Part shown: positions 54,947-63,878 of the stretch, in pieces
How positions within the stretch are numbered: position 1 is the first letter of the stretch
Layout of the letters: the number at the start of each line of letters is the position of its first letter
Source: Bacillus sp. AFS029637
Lineage (GTDB): Bacteria; Bacillota; Bacilli; Bacillales; Bacillaceae_G
Length of the DNA: 64,000 nt
Direction of reading: 5' to 3'
NCBI RefSeq assembly: GCF_002584985.1
Contig: NZ_NUPZ01000024.1
Span: 35,192-99,191, forward strand
Notes under the pieces: model-generated
What the model was told of the DNA's origin: nothing
The model's input: only the letters and a program-made list of their open reading frames with translations
Database searches by the model: none
Translations under genes and position numbers: made by a program

Positions 54947-56335
54947 TTAGCGGAATAATATTAAAATTTGATTATCACCCGTACGTTTTATAACGAAAAA
55001 ACCACTTTCGGATTTTGTAGCAATGCCATCATCATTTGGGCGACAATATCCATGAGTTTCGCACGTTCCATCATCACGTACTAACATTTGTCCAATTAAG
55101 CCGACGGGAATCCACTCGGCCCGATCCTTTCTTGCTATATATTTGCAAGTTGGATCCAAGTTTGTATTTAAGAGGGGTTGTATGTCTTGAGTTGCCGTCT
55201 TTGTATATTGTCGTCTTCCGAAGTTATCCGTTTCATAGCGATTTTTCCAGTTTAAAGCACCACTATTTCCGATGATAGCGGGCGTGGCACTAGACACGCC
55301 TAACAGGAATGAATCGTTTGAAGTAGCGATCCGAATTTTTTCTTCGTTACTAAATGTAACGAAATAACCGACATCAATTGGCTTGTTGTCTTCTGTTTCA
55401 AACATTTGTGCAAAATCTGTTCCGCTTGCATTGTAAGAAGCGCCCTCAATGTACATTTCTCCATTATGAGCAAGCCATTTTGCACCTATATTATGGTCAG
55501 TGTCGTTTGTTCCATTTGCAATGAACCAAGAATAAGATTCTTCTGCCGTGCCGAAGCGCCCCATAATATGGCTACCTGCAAATTGAGCTGTCGATGTATG
55601 CATACCTTCCGCATGAGAAGAGAATCCGTTAGCGATAGTTGCGGTTCCTTCTGCATGTGCTGCTTCGCCTAAAGCGATCGTATGTTTACCTTCCGCATGA
55701 GAATAAGAGCCGCCTGCTGTCGTTTCACTTCCTTCACTATGCGAACTATGTCCAGTTGCTTCTGTTTTGGATCCTTCTGCATGAGAGAAAGGACCTTTTG
55801 CGTGTGTAAGAAGCCCTTCTGCATGTGAAGCTGCCCCTTCTGCATGAGAGTGAAGACCCTCTGCATGTGCATACCGGCTTCCTTTTTTTACTTTTGTATT
55901 TTCAGGTGTAGGGGTCTGAATTATGATAGTTTTTTCTGTTTGTACATCATTTGATGGAGCTAATGCTTCTTTTATCTTTTTTACTTGATTTATAATAGTA
56001 GCTGGAATTTCTAGTTCCGCTTTTTTATTTATTACTACAGGGATATTTTCCTCTTTATTTTTCTCTGTTTGCTCAGAATGTATTACCTGCTCATCAGGAG
56101 TAGAGAGAGGTTTGCCTTTTGGCTGCATCTTCGTTTTTCTATTATCGATTATGCGGCTCATTACAGTATTTTCTAAAGAGACATATTTTGTTCTTGCTTT
56201 GCTTTTTTTTGATGACTTTTGTTCTTCCAGTTCTTCTAAAGCTGCAGCTCGAATACCGCACCAGTTGTTAATTCCGTACATAGGCAGATATAAAGGCGGG
56301 AATTTTCTTTTTTGTTTAGAAGATTTTTTCTTCAT
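54947..56335 (-). CDS. HAEG heptad-repeat protein with peptidase G2-like C-terminus
   Basis: The 462-residue protein has a basic N-terminus, a linker, and about fifteen seven-residue repeats (residues 155-260) of the type SHAEGxx. This pattern is seen in YadA-like trimeric beta-roll heads. The C-terminal 200 residues (GAKWLAHNGEMYIEGASY to the end, with VGYFVTFSNEEKIRIA) resemble the self-cleaving chaperone domain (peptidase G2/IMC) of phage tail fibres. No signal peptide is seen. ATG 56335 follows GGAGGTG. A spore-surface role is possible but not shown. Confidence 0.8.
   Translation of the reverse strand: MKKKSSKQKRKFPPLYLPMYGINNWCGIRAAALEELEEQKSSKKSKARTKYVSLENTVMSRIIDNRKTKMQPKGKPLSTPDEQVIHSEQTEKNKEENIPVVINKKAELEIPATIINQVKKIKEALAPSNDVQTEKTIIIQTPTPENTKVKKGSRYAHAEGLHSHAEGAASHAEGLLTHAKGPFSHAEGSKTEATGHSSHSEGSETTAGGSYSHAEGKHTIALGEAAHAEGTATIANGFSSHAEGMHTSTAQFAGSHIMGRFGTAEESYSWFIANGTNDTDHNIGAKWLAHNGEMYIEGASYNASGTDFAQMFETEDNKPIDVGYFVTFSNEEKIRIATSNDSFLLGVSSATPAIIGNSGALNWKNRYETDNFGRRQYTKTATQDIQPLLNTNLDPTCKYIARKDRAEWIPVGLIGQMLVRDDGTCETHGYCRPNDDGIATKSESGFFVIKRTGDNQILILFR
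55556..55873 (-). repeat. 21-bp coding repeats of HAEG heptads
   Basis: About fifteen tandem 21-base units encode the heptads. The conserved core is CATGCAGAAGG (His-Ala-Glu-Gly), with degenerate versions such as TEATGHS and TIANGFS between perfect ones. Confidence 0.9.
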
Positions 56336-56370
56336 TCTGTCACCTCCTGCGACATTATATGTAGGGTAAT

Positions 56371-56406
56371 GAAAAAAAGATGCACTTTATTGCATCTTTT
56401 TTTCAT
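56371..56406. terminator. Terminator after prpE
   Basis: The stem AAAAAAAGATGCA/TGCATCTTTTTTT with a six-base loop ends prpE upstream of the HAEG-repeat gene. Confidence 0.88.
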
Positions 56407-56493
56407 TACTTTATTTAGTTTTTATATGAAATACGCCTAAAAATACGGTAATCCCCTGTAATTGATGAATTGTACTATACAAAGTAAGAGGCT

Positions 56494-57234
56494 TTATGAG
56501 ATTGGGCGGAATTTCTCAGCGACAAAAGGCAGGGAAGAAGGGACAGAAACAGTTTCCATTTCAGGATAACGTAGTACAGTTAGCTTACCACCAAATACAG
56601 CACCAGTATCGATATTGACTGTATGATTTACAAAGCGAGGTTCTTTTACAGGTGTATGTCCATATATAATCCAGGCGTCCCCTTTATATTCCTTAGCCCA
56701 GTCGCGACGGACAGGTGAGCCATCATCGTGTTTTTCACCTGTAATATCCCCGTATAATACAAACGTTTGTACTTTTTTATCTTGTCTTCCTATGTAATCT
56801 TGCCGGATCCCGGCGTGACATACGATTACTCTTTTTTCATCTAGTATGTGGTAGAGAGGCGATTGTTCATAAAGAGTGATGAACTTTTCTTTTATAATAC
56901 TTTGTTTATGAGAAGGTAATGCTTCATATTCGGCAACAGTTGTTTCGAGCCCGTGAGCGATTGTTACATTACGCCCAAGGAAGAAGCGGTATAGTTTATT
57001 GCAGTGATTTCCAGGAGCGTAATAAGCCTCTTTTTGATTTATGACGAGTTCCCATACAATTTCAATCATACGTAATGAATGAGGACCGCGGTCTGTAATA
57101 TCACCAACAAATGCAAGTTGACGTTTGTCAGGGTGAACCGGCAGGCCGCTATTCCAGTTATATCCTAATCTCGTTGTTAAATTTTGAAACTCTTGGAAGC
57201 AGCCGTGAATATCACCTATAATGTCATATTTCAT
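56494..57234 (-). CDS. prpE: Bis(5'-nucleosyl)-tetraphosphatase PrpE
   Basis: This metallophosphatase splits diadenosine tetraphosphate and has been linked to spore germination in B. subtilis. The 246-residue protein has the metal motifs GDIHG (residues 7-11), [10 protein letters not shown] (about 44), GNHC (about 76) and later VCHAG and YGHTP. ATG 57234 follows GGAGG. It lies 75 bases downstream of the SEDS gene and may share its transcript. Confidence 0.93.
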   Translation of the reverse strand: MKYDIIGDIHGCFQEFQNLTTRLGYNWNSGLPVHPDKRQLAFVGDITDRGPHSLRMIEIVWELVINQKEAYYAPGNHCNKLYRFFLGRNVTIAHGLETTVAEYEALPSHKQSIIKEKFITLYEQSPLYHILDEKRVIVCHAGIRQDYIGRQDKKVQTFVLYGDITGEKHDDGSPVRRDWAKEYKGDAWIIYGHTPVKEPRFVNHTVNIDTGAVFGGKLTVLRYPEMETVSVPSSLPFVAEKFRPIS

Positions 57235-57309
57235 ATGTAAACCTCCAGCCTATTTTTCATTAGTATAACTAAAAAAGGATAGAGATAAAAATACCGTTTT
57301 TTGTGTGGC

Positions 57310-58470
57310 TTATTTAAACATAAAGATTTTCGTTCTTGAGCGAACATTTAAAATGAATCCAATCGCAATCATGTATGTAAGTAGCGAACTTCCTCCGTAG
57401 CTCATAAGAGGTAATGTGATCCCTGTAATAGGGAGTAACCCGATTGTCATTCCGATGTTTTGGAATACTTGAAAAGTAAACATGCCAATTGTACCAGCGC
57501 AAATGTAACTACCGAAAGGGTCATTACTTTCTAAAGCGATATGAATCATTCGGAAAATGAGTAAGAAAAAAAGTGAAATAATGACACTTGCGCCTAAAAA
57601 ACCAAATTGTTCAGCGACATTCGTGAAAATAAAATCTGTATGTGGTTCTGGAAAATATACTTGTCCATTTTCCCAGCCTTTTCCTTGCATTTCTCCTGAT
57701 CCAGCAGCTAAGAATGCTTGTCTTAATTGATAGCCTTGCGAATCATATTCGTAAGGTGCTAACCAGCCGTAGAATCGGTTTAATTGATATTCTTTTAAGA
57801 TATGTTCTTTGAAGAATTCCGTATGAGCAAAATAAATATATGTTAGGGCAGAACCTGCAGCACAACTGACAGAGGTTAATCCAAAAATGAAACGCCATCG
57901 TATACCAGACACTAGTATCATTGCTGCGAGCATCGCTGAAATGACCATCGTATTTCCTAAATCAGGTTCCTTCGCAATAAGGAGTAGTGGTGGCAAACTC
58001 GTTGCAAATATTTTTCCGAGTAATATAAAATCTTCGCGTATTGTTCGGAAAAAATATTTTTCATTATGATCCGCTATAATTCGTCCAATGACGATAATTA
58101 AAAACAATTTCATAATTTCAGACGGCTGGAAATTTCCGATGCCTGGAAGTCTGTACCAAGCGGTAGCCCCTTTAATTGTAACGGCACCTGGGACTTGAAG
58201 TTCTAGCCCGATTAGTAGTACCATTGCAAAGCTATATAAATACCAGGCAATTTTTTGATAACGATCGAAATCGATAATCATAATGACACCAATGGCTATA
58301 AACCCAATGAAGTACCATTGAATTTGCTTTAGTACAAAATTTACGTTTTGTAAAAATGGTGGTAAAGAGGTTTGCGCGCTTGCAATAGCAAAACAACTAA
58401 CAGTCCCAATGGCAAATAAAATGAGTAGTAATACGTAGTCTATTTGATATTGAGAATTTGAATCTTTCAA
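57310..58470 (-). CDS. FtsW/RodA/SpoVE family SEDS protein
   Basis: This is a membrane glycan polymerase of the SEDS family with 386 residues and ten hydrophobic helices. Signature parts are GNFQPSEIMK, KEPDLGNT, GWENGQVYFPEPHTDFIF and PLMSYGGSS, which mark it as catalytically complete. It is probably a RodA-type elongation or sporulation paralogue; no transpeptidase partner is adjacent. ATG 58470 lies after an AAAGGAAT-like site. Confidence 0.9.
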   Translation of the reverse strand: MKDSNSQYQIDYVLLLILFAIGTVSCFAIASAQTSLPPFLQNVNFVLKQIQWYFIGFIAIGVIMIIDFDRYQKIAWYLYSFAMVLLIGLELQVPGAVTIKGATAWYRLPGIGNFQPSEIMKLFLIIVIGRIIADHNEKYFFRTIREDFILLGKIFATSLPPLLLIAKEPDLGNTMVISAMLAAMILVSGIRWRFIFGLTSVSCAAGSALTYIYFAHTEFFKEHILKEYQLNRFYGWLAPYEYDSQGYQLRQAFLAAGSGEMQGKGWENGQVYFPEPHTDFIFTNVAEQFGFLGASVIISLFFLLIFRMIHIALESNDPFGSYICAGTIGMFTFQVFQNIGMTIGLLPITGITLPLMSYGGSSLLTYMIAIGFILNVRSRTKIFMFK

Positions 58471-58584
58471 TGTATGTATTCCTTTCTACTGCTTTTTATA
58501 TGAATGGGTTTTGTAGTTTAGAAAAATGTATGAGCTATACGAATCATGTATATAGTTCATACATTTTTTATTTTATCGAATAGC

Positions 58585-58803
58585 TTAATCATCTAACTCT
58601 TTAATAATTATATCCAAACAATGAGAAAGACGTACATGTGCGTCTGGAATGAGATCTGGTAGACTTCGATAATATTGTAAAGAACCTTTGCACCATTGGT
58701 AGGCGCTAAGTAGAGCTGTTCTATAGTCTGTAGTATTTTGTAAAAAGTCGTATTTATTCAACAGGGTGTAAATATCAGTTTCAGGATAAGCAACTGCAAA
58801 ATG
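58585..58803 (-). pseudogene. Truncated coding remnant
   Basis: An open frame of 72 codons ends with a proper stop but has no ATG start. It is preceded directly by a TGA in frame. It reads FAVAYPETDIYTLLNKYDFL and ends CLDIIIKELDD, with normal amino-acid composition and helical pattern. It looks like the C-terminus of a lost protein. A TTG at about 58759 could give a 58-residue product but lacks a binding site. The rest of the 434-base gap between the SEDS gene and bclA holds only the bclA terminator. Confidence 0.5.
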
Positions 58804-58860
58804 TCATACAACAATATGATTATGTAGGTAGTGAAAGTTGCATGATTGAATTCCTAACTG

Positions 58861-58894
58861 AAAAAGCAGTAAAACTGATATCAGTTTTACTGCT
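58861..58894 (-). terminator. Terminator of bclA
   Basis: A 30-base perfect palindrome centred on GATATC lies after the stop codon and is followed by five T residues on the minus strand. Confidence 0.92.
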
Positions 58895-58904
58895 AAGTAA
58901 ACAG

Positions 58905-59687
<783 letters not shown>

Positions 59688-59850
59688 AGATTCACCTCCA
59701 GAAAGCGTTCATTATATAGTAGGTGAAAAACTAGAAGAAAATGACACGGACATTTGAATTATGGAAAAGAAATCTTGAACTATTGAACAAGTTAAAAAAT
59801 GGAAAGTTTATTGTACGTATAACATATGATTGATTTGGAAGAGGGGGATG

Positions 59851-60388
59851 GTGTTGAACAAGAAAAGGACTACAATTAGTTTATGTATGATTGTTCGCGC
59901 TGAAGAAAATACAATAGGTTGATGTTTGGATGCAGTTTTACTATATGAAACATTTCTTAATCAAGACGAAGGTTGGTATGAAGAGAAAATCTATGCATGT
60001 GGTAAGTTAGGGGATTGTTATGCAAAATTGGGGGATTGGGAAAAGGCAATTGAATCTTGTACGAAATCTTTTCGCTATGATATTCCAAGAGGAGAGAATT
60101 GTACAAGAATAGGATATATATATGGAACAAGAAAAATATAATGAAGCGATATTTTGGTTTAAACTTGCAACAGAAGTACCAATGGCAAAGGATAGTCCTT
60201 TTCATAGTCCAGCAAGCTACACATGGTTACCATATTTACAAATGTGTATTTGTTATAGCAAGTTAGGAAATCAAGAGAAAGCTTATTATTACAATGAATT
60301 AGCAGCTTCTTATGTTCCGAATAATGCTGCAATTGAATATAACCGTAAATATTTTCGGAGAGTTTTCGATAAACAATATAAAGAGTAA
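59851..60388 (+). pseudogene. Decayed glycosyltransferase with TPR tail
   Basis: The frame starts GTG 59851 as NKKRTTISLCMIVRAEENTI, the family 2 glycosyltransferase N-terminus, and hits a TGA where Arg is expected. After only CLDAV it jumps to a TPR tail (GKLGDCYAKLGDWEKAIES). It then loses frame in an ATATAT run at about 60115 and continues in the next frame as MEQEKYNEAIFWFKL to DKQYKE. The catalytic core is deleted. It lies beside bclA and may once have acted in exosporium glycosylation. Confidence 0.88.
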
Positions 60389-60523
60389 TAGGTTTCGCTT
60401 TTTTATAAATACCTTCTTGGGAAGAAGGATTAGAACGGTTTTTTATAGAAACAAAAGTCATTAGCAAATTTTATGTTAATGACTTTTTTGTTTGCCTTTA
60501 AGAGGTTTTATGGTACTATAATT

Positions 60524-60542
60524 ATAAGTATCAGGTACTAAT
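60524..60542. promoter_or_regulatory. FapR operator of fabI
   Basis: ATAAGTATCAGGTACTAAT (reverse complement ATTAGTACCTGATACTTAT) fits the FapR box closely. It lies right after a TATAAT at 60517-60522 and 33 bases before fabI. Confidence 0.8.
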
Positions 60543-60574
60543 AACAAGTATAAGTATTTCTGGGAGGATATATC

Positions 60575-61345
60575 ATGGAACTATTACAAGGGAAAACATT
60601 TGTTGTTATGGGCGTTGCGAACCAAAGAAGTATTGCATGGGGAATTGCTCGCTCTTTGCATAATGCAGGCGCAAAATTAATATTCACATATGCAGGAGAA
60701 CGTTTAGAAAGAAATGTTCGTGAATTAGCAGACACATTAGAAGGACAAGAATCACTTGTATTACCTTGTGATGTAACGAATGATGAGGAGCTTACAGCTT
60801 GCTTTGAAACGATTAAGCAAGAAGTTGGGACAATTCACGGTGTTGCACACTGTATTGCTTTTGCAAATCGTGACGATTTAAAAGGTGAATTTGTAGATAC
60901 TTCTCGCGACGGATTTTTACTTGCACAAAATATTAGTGCATTCTCTTTAACAGCTGTAGCAAGAGAAGCGAAGAAAGTAATGACAGAAGGCGGAAATATT
61001 TTAACGTTAACATACCTTGGCGGCGAGCGCGTTGTGAAAAACTATAATGTTATGGGTGTTGCGAAAGCTTCATTAGAAGCGAGCGTAAAATATTTAGCAA
61101 ACGATTTAGGCCAACATGGTATTCGCGTTAATGCTATTTCTGCAGGACCAATTCGTACGTTATCTGCGAAAGGTGTAGGCGATTTCAACTCAATCTTAAG
61201 AGAAATCGAGGAGCGCGCACCACTTCGCCGTACAACAACTCCAGAAGAAGTTGGCGATACAGCAGTATTCTTATTTAGTGATTTAGCACGCGGTGTAACA
61301 GGAGAAAATATTCACGTTGATTCAGGATATCATATTTTAGGATAA
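60575..61345 (+). CDS. fabI: Enoyl-ACP reductase FabI
   Basis: FabI reduces enoyl-ACP in each fatty-acid elongation cycle. The 256-residue SDR protein has the cofactor motif GVANQRSIAWGIA and the active Tyr and Lys in YNVMGVAKASLEA. The start ATG 60575 follows GGGAGGA. It has its own FapR operator and terminator, while the spore-coat genes after it form separate units. Confidence 0.96.
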   Translation: MELLQGKTFVVMGVANQRSIAWGIARSLHNAGAKLIFTYAGERLERNVRELADTLEGQESLVLPCDVTNDEELTACFETIKQEVGTIHGVAHCIAFANRDDLKGEFVDTSRDGFLLAQNISAFSLTAVAREAKKVMTEGGNILTLTYLGGERVVKNYNVMGVAKASLEASVKYLANDLGQHGIRVNAISAGPIRTLSAKGVGDFNSILREIEERAPLRRTTTPEEVGDTAVFLFSDLARGVTGENIHVDSGYHILG

Positions 61346-61363
61346 ATATTGATTATAATTTTT

Positions 61364-61402
61364 AAAGGGTAGTCTCTAAACATTGAGGCTGCCCTTTTTT
61401 AT
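61364..61402 (+). terminator. Terminator after fabI
   Basis: The stem AAAGGGTAGTCTC with GAGGCTGCCCTTT (internal mismatch) is followed by T residues. Confidence 0.85.
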
Positions 61403-61507
61403 TGTTCTTAGAAAGAAAGATTTTTACGAAAGTTCTTGCCGCTTGATGAATATAACTATAATAGTACACGATTTATCCAGCTACGTATGGAAGTGGGAGG
61501 GACGAGT

Positions 61508-62008
61508 GTGAAAAATAAAAATAAAAGCTCAACAGTTGGAAAACCGTTGTTATATATCACGCAAGTAAATTTAGAACTTGCTACGACGAAAATAAAAAGA
61601 ATTATTCTTACAAACTTTGAAAATGAGAATCGAAAAGAACAAAATAATAGAAATGAAAATATTGTAAGTAGTGCTGTGGAAGAGATACTAGAACAAAAAC
61701 AACAAGAAGAGCAGCAAGTAGAAGAAAAAATAGAAGAAGAGGAACAAGAACAAGAAGAGCAAGTGAGAACGGTTCCGTACAATAAATCATTTAAGGATAT
61801 GAATAATGAGGAGAAAATTCATTTTTTATTAAATCGCCCTCATTACATTCCGAAAATAAGATGCAGAATAAAAACAGCGACGCTCTCATATATCGGCTCG
61901 ATTATATCGTACCGTAATGGTATTGTATCCATTATGCCGCCAAATACTATGCGAGATATTAAGTTATCTATTGAAGATATCAAATCGATTGATATGGCTG
62001 GTTTATAA
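61508..62008 (+). CDS. cotO: Spore coat protein CotO
   Basis: CotO is a coat or exosporium assembly protein. The 166-residue product has a basic N-terminus (KNKNKSSTVGKPLLYITQ), a long Glu/Gln-rich coiled-coil stretch in the middle, and a C-terminal domain with MNNEEKIHFLLNRP and the ending IKSIDMAGL. The GTG start at 61508 follows GGGAGGG; an ATG at 61436 has no such site. Its place between fabI and the cotY-type gene matches yjbX/cotO in B. subtilis. Confidence 0.85.
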   Translation: MKNKNKSSTVGKPLLYITQVNLELATTKIKRIILTNFENENRKEQNNRNENIVSSAVEEILEQKQQEEQQVEEKIEEEEQEQEEQVRTVPYNKSFKDMNNEEKIHFLLNRPHYIPKIRCRIKTATLSYIGSIISYRNGIVSIMPPNTMRDIKLSIEDIKSIDMAGL

Positions 62009-62018
62009 ATATGTAAAG

Positions 62019-62040
62019 GTGGTAGAAATGTTCTACCACC
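62019..62040. terminator. Hairpin between cotO and cotY
   Basis: GGTGGTAGAA-ATG-TTCTACCACC forms a nine- to ten-base stem between the two convergent coat genes. The T-run comes several bases later, so termination may be partial. Confidence 0.6.
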
Positions 62041-62068
62041 CCAATAGTTTTTTAGTTTACTTCACTTA

Positions 62069-62527
62069 TTAGATAGAAACGTCGCGTAAGCACTGAATCG
62101 CACAGAAACAGCTTAAATCAACAGTAAGGCAAGTAGCAGTCGATTTTAATTTCGAATGTGGCACATTTAAAAACGTACAGATTGGATCGTCACCTTCTTT
62201 TACAGGTGTCCCATCATGATATACCACAGTTAATACACGTAGTACAGCGCAGCTATCATCATCTACGCTTTCAACGCGGAAAATCGAGGAAGTACAGTGT
62301 TTAAGGTCTCCTACTGGTGCAAATGCTTTAAAAGGTTCGCCAGCTTTTGTGTATAAAATAAAAGGACGTGTATTTGCTACTGCAGCACTATTATGTGCTC
62401 CTAAAAATGGGATTTCACAACCAGATCCACACGTTGTTGTAGAGCAATCTTGTAATTCATTGATGAATTTTACAACGTCAACTACACAATGAGAAGAGCC
62501 ATGGTGTTTATTTTCGTTACAACTCAT
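62069..62527 (-). CDS. cotY: Exosporium/coat protein CotY/ExsY family
   Basis: This Cys-rich protein of 152 residues self-assembles into the basal layer of the exosporium through disulphides. It starts MSCNENKHHGSSHCVVDVV and shows paired cysteines (CSTTTCGSGCEIPFLG, CLTVDLSCFCAIQC). ATG 62527 is chosen since AAGGAGTG lies upstream. B. cereus-group genomes carry two close paralogues, CotY and ExsY. The position next to cotO favours CotY. Confidence 0.9.
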   Translation of the reverse strand: MSCNENKHHGSSHCVVDVVKFINELQDCSTTTCGSGCEIPFLGAHNSAAVANTRPFILYTKAGEPFKAFAPVGDLKHCTSSIFRVESVDDDSCAVLRVLTVVYHDGTPVKEGDDPICTFLNVPHSKLKSTATCLTVDLSCFCAIQCLRDVSI

Positions 62528-62652
62528 TAATGTCACTCCTTATCTTCTTGTTTGTATTTACATTAATAAGATATTGGAGTCGGGGAGATTTGGTCACAAC
62601 CTCAAGACCTTTTTTTTTAAATAGGCGAAAGAAGATAAGGGAAGGTGGGAAC

Positions 62653-63012
62653 ATGCTGTTTACAAGTTGGCTTTTATTTTTTATTTTCGCACTAGCAGCT
62701 TTTAGGTTAACTCGTCTCATTGTTTATGATAAAATCACAGCCTTTTTACGAAGACCGTTTATTGATGAATTAGAGATTACAGAGCCAGATGGAAGTGTAG
62801 CAACTTTTACAAAGGTGAAAGATAAAGGATTAAGAAAGTGGATTGGCGAATTATTAAGCTGCTATTGGTGTACAGGTGTATGGGTTAGTGCTTTTTTATT
62901 AGTTTTATATAAGTGGATCCCTATTGTCGCGGAGCCGTTACTTGCATTATTAGCTATTGCGGGTGCAGCAGCGATTATCGAAACGATTACAGGATATTTT
63001 ATGGGAGAATAA
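62653..63012 (+). CDS. YjcA-like sporulation membrane protein (DUF1360)
   Basis: The 119-residue protein has an N-terminal helix and two C-terminal helices, with the motif LLSCYWCTGVWVSAF that defines the family. YjcA is a sporulation gene in B. subtilis and also lies next to coat genes. ATG 62653 follows GGAAGGTGG. The open frame extends upstream over the cotY leader, but that part is not coding. Confidence 0.85.
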   Translation: MLFTSWLLFFIFALAAFRLTRLIVYDKITAFLRRPFIDELEITEPDGSVATFTKVKDKGLRKWIGELLSCYWCTGVWVSAFLLVLYKWIPIVAEPLLALLAIAGAAAIIETITGYFMGE

Positions 63013-63122
63013 TATATTTTTATAATACGAGAAAAAGCGGAGTTTAAACGAATGAGGGAACGGAAATAAGGAGTTGTTCATATAGTAAATAGACAGAATT
63101 GACAGTAGAGGAGATGTTTGCT

Positions 63123-63299
63123 GTGAGCAATAATCCAAGGCAAAATTCATATGATCTGCAGCAATGGTATAATATACAGCAACAGCACCATGCACAACAA
63201 CAGGCATATCAAGAGCAATTAGAGCAACAAGGATTTGTGAAGAAAAAGGGATGTAATTGTGGGAAAAAGAAGAACATAATAAAACAATATGGAGAATGA
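63123..63299 (+). CDS. Small Gln-rich protein with CNCG motif
   Basis: The 58-residue product is rich in Gln, Asn and His in its first half (LQQWYNIQQQHHAQQQAYQ) and ends with a basic segment carrying KGCNCGKKK. The GTG start at 63123 follows GAGGAG; an upstream in-frame codon at 63099 precedes that site. Its place between two exosporium genes suggests a spore-layer protein able to form disulphides, but this is inferred from context and composition. Confidence 0.7.
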   Translation: MSNNPRQNSYDLQQWYNIQQQHHAQQQAYQEQLEQQGFVKKKGCNCGKKKNIIKQYGE

Positions 63300-63300
63300 A

Positions 63301-63327
63301 ACACTCATGTTACTGTGAGTGTTTTTT
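63301..63327 (+). terminator. Terminator after the Gln-rich gene
   Basis: The stem ACACTCA/TGAGTGT is followed by six T residues. Confidence 0.9.
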
Positions 63328-63338
63328 ATTATAAATAT

Positions 63339-63374
63339 AAAAGCGGTATTTCAATGAAGAAACACCGCTTTTTA
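63339..63374 (-). terminator. Terminator of bxpB
   Basis: AAAAGCGGT pairs with ACCGCTTTT around a long loop just after the bxpB stop codon on the minus strand. Confidence 0.8.
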
Positions 63375-63878
63375 CTAACCAATTTGTGTAACTGTTAATG
63401 CTGCAGCACGGATGTCTACAGTTCCACTTAATTCAACTGGTACAATTTGAATTAAGTTACCAAGGTTTAAGTTAATAAGAATAACACCACTGGATACATC
63501 TACTTCGCCAGTACCAATAACGTTAGACCGGACCGCTGTACCTGAGCCAGGAATAATGTTTTGTGGTGTATCTAATGATAAGAAGAAACGGCCAGCTTCT
63601 GGTATTGTATTAGAATTATTAAGACTTATGGATAATGTATAACTGATTTGATAAATACCAGTTCGTTGAATTCGAATACCGTCTCCAACACTCACTGTAT
63701 CATTTATGATGGGAACAGTAATATTTGGGTTTGGACTTACGCTAGGTAATAGTAGTGGTTTGAATAATGAAGCAAACTGAGGTGCAGATGCATTGAACGC
63801 AAAACCAAAGGCAGGTAGTGTGCTAGCTGGTTGCGGTTTGCAATCAATTTTAGTTACTCCACGATCAGAAGAGAACAT
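63375..63878 (-). CDS. bxpB: Exosporium basal-layer protein BxpB/ExsFA
   Basis: BxpB anchors BclA to the exosporium basal layer. The 167-residue protein starts MFSSDRGVTKIDCKPQPAS. Its C-terminal two thirds fold like the BclA tip domain, as shown by GDGIRIQRTGIYQISYTLS and VIGTGEVDVSSGV. ATG 63878 follows GGAGTG; the GTG at 63887 overlaps that site. It completes the exosporium cluster with bclA and cotY. No clear sigma-K promoter could be fixed upstream before the window ends. Confidence 0.92.
   Translation of the reverse strand: MFSSDRGVTKIDCKPQPASTLPAFGFAFNASAPQFASLFKPLLLPSVSPNPNITVPIINDTVSVGDGIRIQRTGIYQISYTLSISLNNSNTIPEAGRFFLSLDTPQNIIPGSGTAVRSNVIGTGEVDVSSGVILINLNLGNLIQIVPVELSGTVDIRAAALTVTQIG

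Noticed and set aside
56353-56361. Sigma-K promoter for the HAEG-repeat gene
   Set aside because: CATATAATG resembles a sigma-K -10, but no AC element lies 16-17 bases upstream, so it does not meet the standard used for gerP.
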